The translations under genes were made by a program, and so were the position numbers. Below the pieces are notes generated by a model. The model ran no database searches, had not been told where the DNA came from, and saw only the letters and a program-made list of their open reading frames with translations. Below, piece by piece: positions 50,046 through 58,784 of a DNA stretch of 64,000 bases. The first letter of the stretch is position 1. Every line of letters starts with the position of its first letter. Source of the stretch: Rhodanobacter denitrificans (GTDB lineage: Bacteria > Pseudomonadota > Gammaproteobacteria > Xanthomonadales > Rhodanobacteraceae); assembly GCF_003335105.1 (NCBI RefSeq), contig NZ_QFWQ01000006.1, forward strand, positions 186,001 through 250,000, in the 5' to 3' direction.

Positions 50046-51764
50046 ATGGTCCGACGTCTGCTCCCCGTGTGTCTGCTGCTGGCACTGGCCGCCTGTTCCT
50101 CCCAGCATGACACGCCGGCACCGGTGTCGAAGGAAGAACTGGCGCCGGCGCCGACCGCCAGCGCGCCTGCCCCGGCGTCGACCAGCGACGCCACCAGCAC
50201 GGCGGTGCAGCGGCATCTGGCCGACTACGCCACGGTGAAACTCGTCGCCGACCTGTCGCGGTTCGACGCACGGCAGAAGAAGATGATCGCGCTGCTGGTC
50301 GAGGCCGCCGACAGCATGAATGCGATCTACTGGCAGCAGGCGTGGGGCGACAGGAATGCGCTGCTGCAGAAGATCGCCGACCCGGCCACGCGCGAATTCG
50401 CCGAGATCAACTACGGCCCGTGGGATCGGCTCGACAACGACCAGCCGTTCGTCGATGGGGTCGGTGCGCGTCCGCCGGGCGCGCAGTTCTATCCGGCCGA
50501 CATGAGCAAGGCGGAGTTCGAAAAGTCCCCGCTGAAGGACAAGACCGCGCTGTACACCCTGCTGCGCCGCGACGCGCAAGGCCAGCTGATCACCGTGCCG
50601 TACCACGAGGCGTACAAGGCCGAGCTGGAGAAGACCGCCGGCCTGCTGCGCCAGGCCGCGAAACTGGCGAAGGACCCCGGCTTCCGCAAATACCTCACGC
50701 TGCGCGCCGGCGCGCTGCTCAGCGACGACTACCAGGCCAGCGACTTCGCCTGGATGGACATGAAGAAAAACCCGATCGACCTCGTGATCGGCCCGATCGA
50801 GACCTACGAGGACCAGCTGTACGGCTACAAGGCCAGCTACGAGTCCTACGTGCTGATCAAGGACCAGGCCTGGAGCGCGAAGCTGGCACGCTTCGCGAAG
50901 TACCTGCCTGAGCTGCAGCGCGGCCTGCCGGTGCCGGACAGGTACAAGGCCGAGAAGCCGGGCTCCGACGCCGACCTCAACGCCTACTTCGCGGTCTACT
51001 ACGGCGGCGACGCCAACGTCGGCGCCAAGACCATCGCGATCAACCTGCCCAACGACGAGCAGGTGCAGCTGAAGAAGGGCACCCGCCGGCTGCAGCTGGA
51101 AAACGTGATGCAGGCGAAGTTCGACCAGATCATGCGGCCGATCGCGAAGGAGCTGATCGCCGACGACCAGCAGCACAACCTCAGCTTCGACGCGTTCTTC
51201 CAGAACACCATGTTCCACGAGGTGGCGCACGGACTGGGCATCAAGAACACCCTCGACGGCAAGGGCACCGTGCGCAAGGCGCTGAAGGACCAGGCCTCCA
51301 GCTTCGAGGAAGGCAAGGCGGACATCCTCGGCCTATACATGGTGACCAAGCTCGCCGACAAGGGCGAGCTGGACAAGGCGAGGCTGATGGACAACTACGT
51401 CACCTTCCTCGCCGGCATCCTCCGCTCGGTGCGTTTCGGCGCCAGCGACGCGCACGCCAAGGCCAACATGGTGCGCTTCAACTTCTTCAAGCAGCAGGGT
51501 GCGTTCAGCCGCGACGAGAAGACCGGCCGCTACCGCGTCGACTTCGACAAGATGACCGCGGCGATGAACGCACTGTCGGCGAAGCTGCTGACCATCCAGG
51601 GCGACGGCGATTACGAGGCCGCCAGGCAGCTCACCGACCAGATGGGCGCGGTCGACGCCGAACTGGCCGGCGACCTGAAGCGGCTCGACCAGGCACATAT
51701 TCCGGTCGACATCCGCTTCGAGCAGGGCCTGGCCGTGCTGGGGCTGGCCAGCCCGTCGCACTGA
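50046..51764 (+). CDS. Lipoprotein metallopeptidase-like protein (dipeptidyl-peptidase III / M49-like)
   Basis: A 572-residue lipoprotein: signal VRRLLPVCLLLALAACSS (lipid Cys16), a Pro/Ala-rich linker, then a large globular domain. A zinc signature HEVAHG (H391, E392, H395) and a second EEGKAD (E421/E422) are visible, with DDQQHNLSFDAFFQNTMF upstream. M49 enzymes normally carry HExxGH plus EECRAE; here the motif is a standard HEXXH, as in a bacterial M49-related subgroup. ATG 50046 has an AAGGAG site. Catalytic role and substrate unproven; surface or periplasmic location likely. Confidence 0.8.
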   Translation: MVRRLLPVCLLLALAACSSQHDTPAPVSKEELAPAPTASAPAPASTSDATSTAVQRHLADYATVKLVADLSRFDARQKKMIALLVEAADSMNAIYWQQAWGDRNALLQKIADPATREFAEINYGPWDRLDNDQPFVDGVGARPPGAQFYPADMSKAEFEKSPLKDKTALYTLLRRDAQGQLITVPYHEAYKAELEKTAGLLRQAAKLAKDPGFRKYLTLRAGALLSDDYQASDFAWMDMKKNPIDLVIGPIETYEDQLYGYKASYESYVLIKDQAWSAKLARFAKYLPELQRGLPVPDRYKAEKPGSDADLNAYFAVYYGGDANVGAKTIAINLPNDEQVQLKKGTRRLQLENVMQAKFDQIMRPIAKELIADDQQHNLSFDAFFQNTMFHEVAHGLGIKNTLDGKGTVRKALKDQASSFEEGKADILGLYMVTKLADKGELDKARLMDNYVTFLAGILRSVRFGASDAHAKANMVRFNFFKQQGAFSRDEKTGRYRVDFDKMTAAMNALSAKLLTIQGDGDYEAARQLTDQMGAVDAELAGDLKRLDQAHIPVDIRFEQGLAVLGLASPSH

Positions 51765-51774
51765 AGGCTGCGCT

Positions 51775-53136
51775 CTAGCGGGGCGCGGTATCCGGGAACC
51801 GGAGCTCGACCACCAGCCCGGGTGCCGCGTCGCGCAGCGTCAGCTTGATCCCGTGCAGGTCGCTGACCGCCGCGACCAGCGCCAGGCCCAGGCCGGCTCC
51901 CGGCGTGCTGCGGCTGCTGTCCAGCCGCACGAAGCGCTTCAGCACCCGTTCGCGCGACTCGGCCGGGATGCCCGGACCGGTGTCGGCGATGCGCCCGACT
52001 AGCGCGCCCGCGCCGGCCTGAAGGTCCACCCGGATATGCGCGTCGGGCGGGGTGTGGCGTAGCGCGTTCTCGACCAGGTTGGCGAGCATCTGGGTGATCA
52101 GCGCCCGGTCGCCGCGCATCCGCTGGCCGGGCGCGACGCTGGCTTCGAGGCGACGATTGCCGTCCTCCGCCACCGGCCGATAGGTCTCGGCGATGTGCTC
52201 GAACACGGCCGACAGGTCGACCTCCCCGAAGCCGGCCTGCCGCTCCCGCGCCTCAACGCTGGCGATGCGCAGCAGCGCGCGGAAGGTGACCAGCAATCCG
52301 TCGATGTCGGCGATGGCCCGATCGACCGAACGTCGCAGCATGGCCTCGTCCGAAGTGTCGGCCAGGCTGGCCTCCAGCTGCTGGCGCACCTTGCTCAGCG
52401 GCGTGCGCAGGTCGTGCGCGATGTCATCCGACACCTGGCGCATGCCTTCCATCAGCACCCGCATGCGCTCGAGCATGCGGTTCAGCCGGGCCGCCAGGCG
52501 ATCGATCTCGTCGCCGCGCCCGCTGCCGACGATGCGCGATTCCGGGGCGCCCTCGAGCATGCGTTCGGCGCGTTCGCCGAGCGCGTCGATGCGCTGCAGG
52601 TAGCGCCAGCTGGCGAAGCCCCCGCTGAGCAGCACCAGCACGACGGCGAGCAGGCCGATATCGATGAAGCCGCGGCTGAGCACCTCGCCCAGCTCGACCA
52701 CCGAGCGGTTGTCGCGCCCGACCACCAGCCAGCGGCCGTCGGCGAGGCGCGCGGCGAACAGCTGCACCTGGTCGGCGTCGCTGTTGTCCTTACCGACCGC
52801 ACCATGCAGCGGAACCGCGTGCCAGCCTGCACTGGCGGGCCGGTAGCTGAGGTTGCCGGCGATCGCGCGCCCGCCGGCATCGGTGAGCAGGTAGTAGTCC
52901 TGGTCGGCCGGCAGCCCGGCGAGCCGCTGGCGCAGTTCCGCTTCCAGGTTATCGCGGGCGTCGGCCTGGCGCAGGCTGGCCATCTCGATGGCGACGTCGT
53001 CGCGCAGCTGTTCCTGCGCATAGTCGTTGATGCGCAGCCAGACGATGCCGAGCAGGGCGGCGGCGAGCACGGCGAACAGCGCGGCCTGCCACAGCGCCAT
53101 GCGGAACGCGGCGGTGCGGAAGACGATCGCGCGCAA
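51775..53136 (-). CDS. Sensor histidine kinase of a two-component system
   Basis: A 453-residue membrane kinase. TM1 (about 15-35) and TM2 (about 160-180, LLAVVLVLLSGGFASW) flank a roughly 125-residue periplasmic sensor domain. A HAMP-like linker (DALGERAERMLEGAPESRIV), a DHp with phospho-His in DDIAHDLRTPLSKVRQQLE, and an ATPase domain with NLVENALRHTPP, DTGPGIP and GAGLGLALV follow. The probable start is TTG 53136, 4 nt after the regulator stop; the next ATG (53100) would remove the positive N-terminus before TM1. The trigger is unknown. Confidence 0.9.
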   Translation of the reverse strand: MRAIVFRTAAFRMALWQAALFAVLAAALLGIVWLRINDYAQEQLRDDVAIEMASLRQADARDNLEAELRQRLAGLPADQDYYLLTDAGGRAIAGNLSYRPASAGWHAVPLHGAVGKDNSDADQVQLFAARLADGRWLVVGRDNRSVVELGEVLSRGFIDIGLLAVVLVLLSGGFASWRYLQRIDALGERAERMLEGAPESRIVGSGRGDEIDRLAARLNRMLERMRVLMEGMRQVSDDIAHDLRTPLSKVRQQLEASLADTSDEAMLRRSVDRAIADIDGLLVTFRALLRIASVEARERQAGFGEVDLSAVFEHIAETYRPVAEDGNRRLEASVAPGQRMRGDRALITQMLANLVENALRHTPPDAHIRVDLQAGAGALVGRIADTGPGIPAESRERVLKRFVRLDSSRSTPGAGLGLALVAAVSDLHGIKLTLRDAAPGLVVELRFPDTAPR

Positions 53137-53140
53137 GCCC

Positions 53141-53818
53141 TCAGTCCGCTGCACGCAACGAGTACCCGACGCTGCGGATGGTGTGCAGCAGCTCGTCGTC
53201 GAAGCCGCGGTCGATCTTCCCGCGCAGCCGGCTGATGTGCGTCTCGACCACGCTGGTCTGCGGCTCGAAGTGGAACTCCCACACATGCTCGAGCAGCATC
53301 GTGCGGGTCACCACGCGCCCGGCGTGCGCCATCAGGTATTCGAGCAGGCGGAATTCGCGCGGCTGCAGTTCGATCGTGCGCCCGGCGCGGCGGACCTCGC
53401 GGCTGATCCGGTCCAGCTCGAGGTCGGCCACGCGCAGCCGCGTCGCGGCCTCGCCCAGCCGCGGCCGCCGTGCCAGCGCCGCCAGCCGGGCGTTGAGCTC
53501 GGTCATCGCGAACGGCTTGGCCAGGTAATCGTCCACCCCGGCCTCCAGCCCCTCGACGCGCGCGTCCACCTCGCCCAGCGCCGAGACCATCAGCACCGGC
53601 ATCTCGCGGCCGTCGGCGCGCAGCTTGCGCACCAGGCTCAGGCCGTCGAGCCCGGGCAGCATGCGGTCGACGATCAGCACGTCGTAGTGCTGTCCCGCCG
53701 CCATCGACAGGCCTCGCGGCCCGTCGCCGGCGCGATCCACGCAGTCATGGCGGTGATGCAGGTTCGCGGCGATATGCGCGGCGGTCGCCAGGTCGTCTTC
53801 GATGATCAGGATCTTCAT
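53141..53818 (-). CDS. OmpR-family response regulator
   Basis: A 225-residue regulator: receiver domain (1-115) with acidic pocket IIEDD, phospho-acceptor Asp in VLIVDRMLPGLDG and Lys in YLAKPF, then a winged-helix DNA-binding domain (about 125-222) with LQPREFRLLEYLMAHAGRVVTRTMLLEHVWEFHFEPQTSVVETHISRLRGKI. It is read with the adjacent kinase (gap 4 nt). The divergent TonB receptor gene is a likely target because they share a 211-bp promoter region. Confidence 0.95.
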   Translation of the reverse strand: MKILIIEDDLATAAHIAANLHHRHDCVDRAGDGPRGLSMAAGQHYDVLIVDRMLPGLDGLSLVRKLRADGREMPVLMVSALGEVDARVEGLEAGVDDYLAKPFAMTELNARLAALARRPRLGEAATRLRVADLELDRISREVRRAGRTIELQPREFRLLEYLMAHAGRVVTRTMLLEHVWEFHFEPQTSVVETHISRLRGKIDRGFDDELLHTIRSVGYSLRAAD

Positions 53819-53886
53819 GCAGGCTCTTGGCCGGATCGTTCAGCGCTTCGGTCCTGTGCATCCTTGCGCTTGTCGCCCTGCGCTTC

Positions 53887-53902
53887 CTTACCGATCGGTA
53901 AG
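53887..53902. promoter_or_regulatory. Perfect palindrome in the divergent TCS / TonB-receptor region
   Basis: CTTACCGATCGGTAAG is a perfect 16-bp palindrome, 69 nt upstream of the regulator start and 128 nt upstream of the TonB-receptor start. It looks like an operator for a dimeric regulator (TetR-like sites have this form). OmpR-type regulators usually bind direct repeats, so it may bind a different protein. Confidence 0.6.
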
Positions 53903-54029
53903 TCCGACGCATCGGGACTGTCATACCACGCGCCTAACGTCGGCCAGATGACAGCCGGCCGACGCCCTGCCGCCGATACCGCAGCGCGCCGCCTGTCGCA
54001 TCCCATCCCCCTGTGTCGAGGTTGTTCCC

Positions 54030-56864
54030 ATGCATCGTCCACGCGTTCGCAGCCTGCTGGTCAGCTGCACCCTGCTTGCCGGAGTGGGCCTCGTCCACGC
54101 CGCCGGCGCACCCGCGGTACTCAAGGGCCAGGTGGAAAACGACCACCAGCCGGTGGCCGGCGCGCGGGTGGAGTTGCGCGAACTGGGCCTCAGCGGCACC
54201 ACCGGCAGCGCCGGGGATTTCGTGTTCGCCTCGGTGCAGCCCGGAACCTATACGCTGATGGTGACCGCCGCCGGCGAGGCGCCGGTGAGCAGCCAGGTAG
54301 TGCTGCACGAGGGGCAGTCGATCGAGCAGGACGTCGAACTGGGCGCCCGCGTGAAGACCCTGCAGGCACTCAGGGTCACCGCGCAGGCTACGCCGGTCGC
54401 GATGGCGCGCAGCCTCCAGCAGTACGCGCCGAACATCGTCAACGTGCTGCCGGCGACCGAGATCCAGAAGCTGCCGGACGTGAACGCGGCCGAGGCGGTG
54501 CGCCGGGTGCCGGGCATCTCGCTGGAAAGCGACACCGGCGAAGGGCGTTTCATCAATATCCGCGGCCTCGATGCGGACCTCAACGGCACCACGTTCGGCG
54601 GCGTCCGGCTGCCGCCGACGAACGTCGCCTCGCCGCTGGGCGGCGGTCGTGCGGTCGCGTTCGATTCGATCCCGGCCGGCCTGATCGGCGCGATCACGGT
54701 GACCAAGAGCAATACGCCGGATCAGGACGCGGAGGCGCTCGGCGGCACCATCGAGATCACCCCGCGGCAGGTGCCGCCGGACAAGGACCATTTCCTGCAG
54801 GGCGAGATCGGCAGCGGCGTCGAGACGCTGCGCGACAGCCCGATCAAGGATTTCATGCTCAGCGGCGGCGGCCGCTTCGGCGCGGACAACGCCTTCAGCT
54901 TCATCGGCACGCTCGCGTACTACGAGGACAAGCGCGGCGTCGACGACATCGAGGGCTCCTACGCCGACGACCAGGCGAACGGCACGCCGGACAAGGTGAT
55001 GAACGATTTCGAGCAACGCTACTACCGCTACCATCGCCGCCGCGTCGGCTACGGCGGCGAGCTCGACTACCGTCCCGACGCCGACAACCGCTGGTATGCG
55101 CGCTATTTCGATGCCGGCTATACCGAGTCGGTCAACCGCCAGCGCCTGACCTACAACATGTTCCAGAACGGCACCGGTTCGACCAGCGCCGATCCATCCA
55201 ATCCGAACGGCTTCATCGACCCGACGGTGACGTTCGACAAGACGCTGCGCAACGAGAAGGAGCGCATCGACACCCGCGTGGCCACGATCGGCGGCGAGAA
55301 CGATTTCCACAGCTTCAGGATCGACTACCTGGCCGCGCTGGCGATCGGTTCGTACAACAAGGCGTTCGACTACAACTCCACCTTCTCCACCGCCGGCCCC
55401 ACCACGGTGGCCTACGACAACATCAGCGATCCGCGCTACCCGCGCTTCGCCTATGTCGCCGGCGTCAACCCGCAGGATCCGTCCAACTACACGCTGGGCG
55501 GTTTCCAGAACAGCACCGAGCACGACCACGACCAGGAATACTCCGGTGCCTTCAACCTCACGCTGCCGACCAGCTACTTCCACGGCGACGACGAAAACAT
55601 GAAGTTCGGCGTCGGCGCGCGCCTGCGCGACCGGCACGGCGCGATCGGGCGATACCGCTACGACGTCCCGTCGCTGCCGCTGACCGGGTTCACCGCCGGC
55701 GGCCCGGTCAGCTTCTACCACGATCATTACCAGAACCTGGCGAACATCAACGCCGAGGCCCTGCGCAACTTCTTCATCGGCAACCCCGGGCTGTTCCCCG
55801 AGTCCAATCCGCTGGCCGACCAGCAGAACGACGCACAGGGCGCCTCGAACGACAGCGAGGATGTCTACGCGGCGTACGGCCAGTACCAGTTCACGCCCGT
55901 CGACAAGCTGGGCGTGCTCGCCGGCGTGCGCTGGGAGCGCACCGTGGCGAGCTATGGCGGCAACCAGATCCTGATCGATCCGGTCAGCGGCAACTTCGCC
56001 GGCGCCGTGCCGCATGCGCTGAAGCACAGCTACGGCAACTTCTTCCCCACCGTGCAGTTGCGCTACGAGCTGCGGGAGGACCTGATCGCCCGCGCCAGCT
56101 ACTCGAAGACGATCGCCCGCCCCGGCTTCAACCAGGTCACCGCGACCATGCTGATCGACCCGGGCGCCGACACCGTGACCCAGGGCAACCCGGACCTCAA
56201 GCCGACCACCAGCGACAACTTCGACCTGTCGCTGGAGTACTACCTCGACAACGGCGGCATCGCCTCGGTCGGCGTGTTCGACAAGGAACTGAGCAATTAC
56301 ATCGTCAACAAGGAGGAGGTCGGCGTCACGTTCCCGAACAACGGCCTGTTCGCCGGCTTCACCGGCGCCGCCAAGGTGTTCACCTTCGCCAACCTGAAGA
56401 GCGCGCGCGCCCGCGGCGTGGAGCTCAACTACCAGCAGAAATTCACCATGCTGCCGGGCTGGCTGGCCGGGTTCGGCGCCAGCGCCAACTATACCTATGT
56501 CGATTCCAGCGCGGAACTGCGCCCGGGCGACACCGAGCTGCTGCCGTCCACCTCGCGCAATACCGCGAATCTCGCGTTGACCTACAGCCTCGGCGGCCTC
56601 GACGTGAACCTCGGCGCCTACTACGTCAGCAAGAACATCTTCGGCGTCGGCGGCGATCCGTCCACCGACGTCTGGTCGCAGCCGCGCTTCTCGCTCGACT
56701 TCGGCGCCAGCTATGCGGTCGACGAGCAGTGGTCGCTGTTCCTCAACGCGAAGAACCTCACCGACACCCGCATGAAGTTCACCGAGGGTCCGTCGAACAG
56801 CCGGCCGATCCAGCGCGAGTTCTACGGTCAGACGATCACCGCCGGCTTCCGCTTCAAGTTCTGA
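54030..56864 (+). CDS. TonB-dependent outer-membrane receptor
   Basis: A 944-residue receptor. A signal peptide (SLLVSCTLLAGVGLVHA, cut near residue 25) is followed by a carboxypeptidase-regulatory-like Ig-type domain (about 30-110, LKGQVENDHQPVAGARVELRE), a plug (about 120-255, VLPATEIQKLPDVNAAEAVRRVPGISLES ... FINIRGLD), and a 22-strand barrel ending in GFRFKF with terminal Phe. The plug type belongs to the TonB-dependent receptors common in Xanthomonadales; the substrate is unknown. The YncE-like gene begins 46 nt after its stop. Confidence 0.93.
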   Translation: MHRPRVRSLLVSCTLLAGVGLVHAAGAPAVLKGQVENDHQPVAGARVELRELGLSGTTGSAGDFVFASVQPGTYTLMVTAAGEAPVSSQVVLHEGQSIEQDVELGARVKTLQALRVTAQATPVAMARSLQQYAPNIVNVLPATEIQKLPDVNAAEAVRRVPGISLESDTGEGRFINIRGLDADLNGTTFGGVRLPPTNVASPLGGGRAVAFDSIPAGLIGAITVTKSNTPDQDAEALGGTIEITPRQVPPDKDHFLQGEIGSGVETLRDSPIKDFMLSGGGRFGADNAFSFIGTLAYYEDKRGVDDIEGSYADDQANGTPDKVMNDFEQRYYRYHRRRVGYGGELDYRPDADNRWYARYFDAGYTESVNRQRLTYNMFQNGTGSTSADPSNPNGFIDPTVTFDKTLRNEKERIDTRVATIGGENDFHSFRIDYLAALAIGSYNKAFDYNSTFSTAGPTTVAYDNISDPRYPRFAYVAGVNPQDPSNYTLGGFQNSTEHDHDQEYSGAFNLTLPTSYFHGDDENMKFGVGARLRDRHGAIGRYRYDVPSLPLTGFTAGGPVSFYHDHYQNLANINAEALRNFFIGNPGLFPESNPLADQQNDAQGASNDSEDVYAAYGQYQFTPVDKLGVLAGVRWERTVASYGGNQILIDPVSGNFAGAVPHALKHSYGNFFPTVQLRYELREDLIARASYSKTIARPGFNQVTATMLIDPGADTVTQGNPDLKPTTSDNFDLSLEYYLDNGGIASVGVFDKELSNYIVNKEEVGVTFPNNGLFAGFTGAAKVFTFANLKSARARGVELNYQQKFTMLPGWLAGFGASANYTYVDSSAELRPGDTELLPSTSRNTANLALTYSLGGLDVNLGAYYVSKNIFGVGGDPSTDVWSQPRFSLDFGASYAVDEQWSLFLNAKNLTDTRMKFTEGPSNSRPIQREFYGQTITAGFRFKF

Positions 56865-56910
56865 TCGAACCCGCCGGCGTTCCACCACGAACCATTTGGA
56901 GAAACCATCG

Positions 56911-57909
56911 ATGAAAGCTCTTGCATGGGCGCTGCTGCTGGCCGCGGGCATAAGCGCTTCCGCGCAGGCCGGATCCGCCACCGGGTCGGACTGGGCGGTC
57001 ACCCAGCGCTACGCGGTCGGCGGCGAGGGCGGCTGGGATTACCTCACCCTGGACCCGGCCTCGCATCGCCTGTTCATCGCCCGCGACGACCGCGTGATGG
57101 TGGTCGATGCGCACAGCGGCAAGCTGCTCGCGCAGATCCCCGGCATGCGGCACGCACACGGCATCGCCCTGCTGCCGGCGCAGCGTCGCGGCTATGTCAG
57201 CAATGGCCACGGCGACGATGTCAGCGTGATCGACCTGGATGCGCTCAAGGTCGTCGGTCGCATCGCGGTGAGCGGCAAGGATCCGGACGCGATCATCGCC
57301 GACCCGGCGAACGGCCACGTGCTGGCCATGGATGCACGCAGCAACAGCATCAGCGTGATCGACCCGGTGGCCGGCAAGGAGCTGGCCAGCATCGCCGTGC
57401 CGGGCAACCCCGAGTTCGCGGTGACCGACGGCCACGGCAACCTGTTCGTGAACCTCGAGGACAAGGGGCAGCTGGTTCATGTCGACCTGAAGGCGGGCAA
57501 GGTCGCCGATGTCTGGCCGCTGGCCGGGTGCGAAGGGCCGACCGGGCTTGCCTACGACCTCGCCGCGCAGCGGCTGTTCTCGGTGTGCGACAACCGCGTC
57601 ATGCTGGTTGTCGATGCGCGCGACGGCCATCCGGTGGCGAAGCTGCCGATCGGCAAGGGCCCCGACGCCGCGGCGTACGACGCCGCGCGGCACCTGGTGC
57701 TCAGCTCGAACGGCGACGGCTCGCTGACCGTGGTGCGCCAGCGCGATGCGGACCACTACGACGTGGTGGCGAACGTGCCGACGCAGAAGAGCGCCCGCAC
57801 GATGGCGCTGGATCCGCAGACGCACGAGGTCTACCTGGTGGCGGCGAAGTCGGCGGCGAGAGGGAAGCCGGTAGAAGGCTTCGAGGTACTGGTGGCGGCC
57901 GGGAAGTAG
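56911..57909 (+). CDS. Periplasmic YncE-like beta-propeller protein
   Basis: A 332-residue secreted protein with signal peptide (MKALAWALLLAAGISASAQA). The rest is a run of about seven short repeats (for example DVSVIDLDALKVVGRIAVSGKDPDAIIADPANGHVL and NSISVIDPVAGKELASIAVPGNPEFAVT), typical of a YncE-type seven-bladed propeller. ATG 56911 with a GGAG site is chosen. The pairing with a TonB receptor mirrors E. coli yncD-yncE, so a role in uptake of the same ligand is plausible. Confidence 0.88.
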   Translation: MKALAWALLLAAGISASAQAGSATGSDWAVTQRYAVGGEGGWDYLTLDPASHRLFIARDDRVMVVDAHSGKLLAQIPGMRHAHGIALLPAQRRGYVSNGHGDDVSVIDLDALKVVGRIAVSGKDPDAIIADPANGHVLAMDARSNSISVIDPVAGKELASIAVPGNPEFAVTDGHGNLFVNLEDKGQLVHVDLKAGKVADVWPLAGCEGPTGLAYDLAAQRLFSVCDNRVMLVVDARDGHPVAKLPIGKGPDAAAYDAARHLVLSSNGDGSLTVVRQRDADHYDVVANVPTQKSARTMALDPQTHEVYLVAAKSAARGKPVEGFEVLVAAGK

Positions 57910-57932
57910 CCGCCGCCGGTCGCCGCGACGGT

Positions 57933-58784
57933 TCAGGCGGGCAGGCTGGCGTTCGCCCAGCGGGCGACGGCCTGCGGGTGTTCCAGGTGCAGGTGGTGGC
58001 CACCGTCGAGATGGCTGACGAGGATGTCCGCCACGCATGCGGCGCGGGCCTGCATCAGTGCGCCGGGCAGGTAAGGCGTGGCCGGTTGCGCCAGCAGCAG
58101 GGCGGTCGGTGCCGCGATGCCGCGCAGCAGCGCGTGCACCTGCGCTTCGGCCATCCGCACTGCGCTGGGGCGGGTCAGCCGCGGGTCGCTGCGCCAGCGC
58201 CAGCCGCCGTCGGTTTCGAGCAGGCCGCGCTCGACGATCGGCCGCGCCTGTTCGGCGGGCAGGCCGCTGGCGATGCTGCGTGCGCTGACCGCCTGCTCGA
58301 CATCGCGGAATATCCGCAGCGGCTTGCGGTTGTCGTTGCGCGGCGCCAGCGCATCGCGGAAGCGCTGCAGCGTGTGCGAGCCGTCGTCGCCGAGCGGGCC
58401 GAGGCCTTCGATCAGCAGCAACCGCTCGATCCGTTCGGGTCGCGCCGCGGCGACCAGGGCGGCGATGCCGGCGCCCAGCGAATGGCCGAGCAGGGCGTAG
58501 CGATCCAGCTGAAGTGCGTCGGCGGCGGCCAGCACCGCCTGCACGTAATCGACGTAGTGGTAGCTGGCGCCGGCGGCGGGATGGCCGGAATGGCCGTGGC
58601 CAGGCAGGTCCAGCGCGATCACCTGCCAGCGCGCGGCCAGCAGCGGCGCCAGCCGCGCGAAGCTGCCAGCGTTGTCGAGCCAGCCGTGCAACGCCAGCAA
58701 CGGCGGCAGGGTTTCATCGCCCCAGACCTGCGCGGCCAGCGGCAGGTGCGGCAATCCGACGCGGCGCTCGACCGGCACCGTCAC
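57933..58784 (-). CDS. Alpha/beta hydrolase
   Basis: A 283-residue cytosolic hydrolase: oxyanion segment LLALHGWLDNAGSFARL, nucleophile GHSLGAG, an acid in the C-terminal region and a His in HLDGGHHLHLEHP. It resembles the serine-hydrolase-like (SERHL) / epoxide-hydrolase type. Start GTG 58784 overlaps the hemH stop as GTGA, so the two genes are translationally coupled. The substrate is unknown. Confidence 0.88.
   Translation of the reverse strand: MTVPVERRVGLPHLPLAAQVWGDETLPPLLALHGWLDNAGSFARLAPLLAARWQVIALDLPGHGHSGHPAAGASYHYVDYVQAVLAAADALQLDRYALLGHSLGAGIAALVAAARPERIERLLLIEGLGPLGDDGSHTLQRFRDALAPRNDNRKPLRIFRDVEQAVSARSIASGLPAEQARPIVERGLLETDGGWRWRSDPRLTRPSAVRMAEAQVHALLRGIAAPTALLLAQPATPYLPGALMQARAACVADILVSHLDGGHHLHLEHPQAVARWANASLPA

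Noticed and set aside
53027-57002. Open frames longer than 1,000 codons over the TonB-receptor gene in other frames (one on each strand)
   Set aside because: They are GC-bias shadows; the 944-residue receptor frame has signal peptide, plug and terminal Phe.
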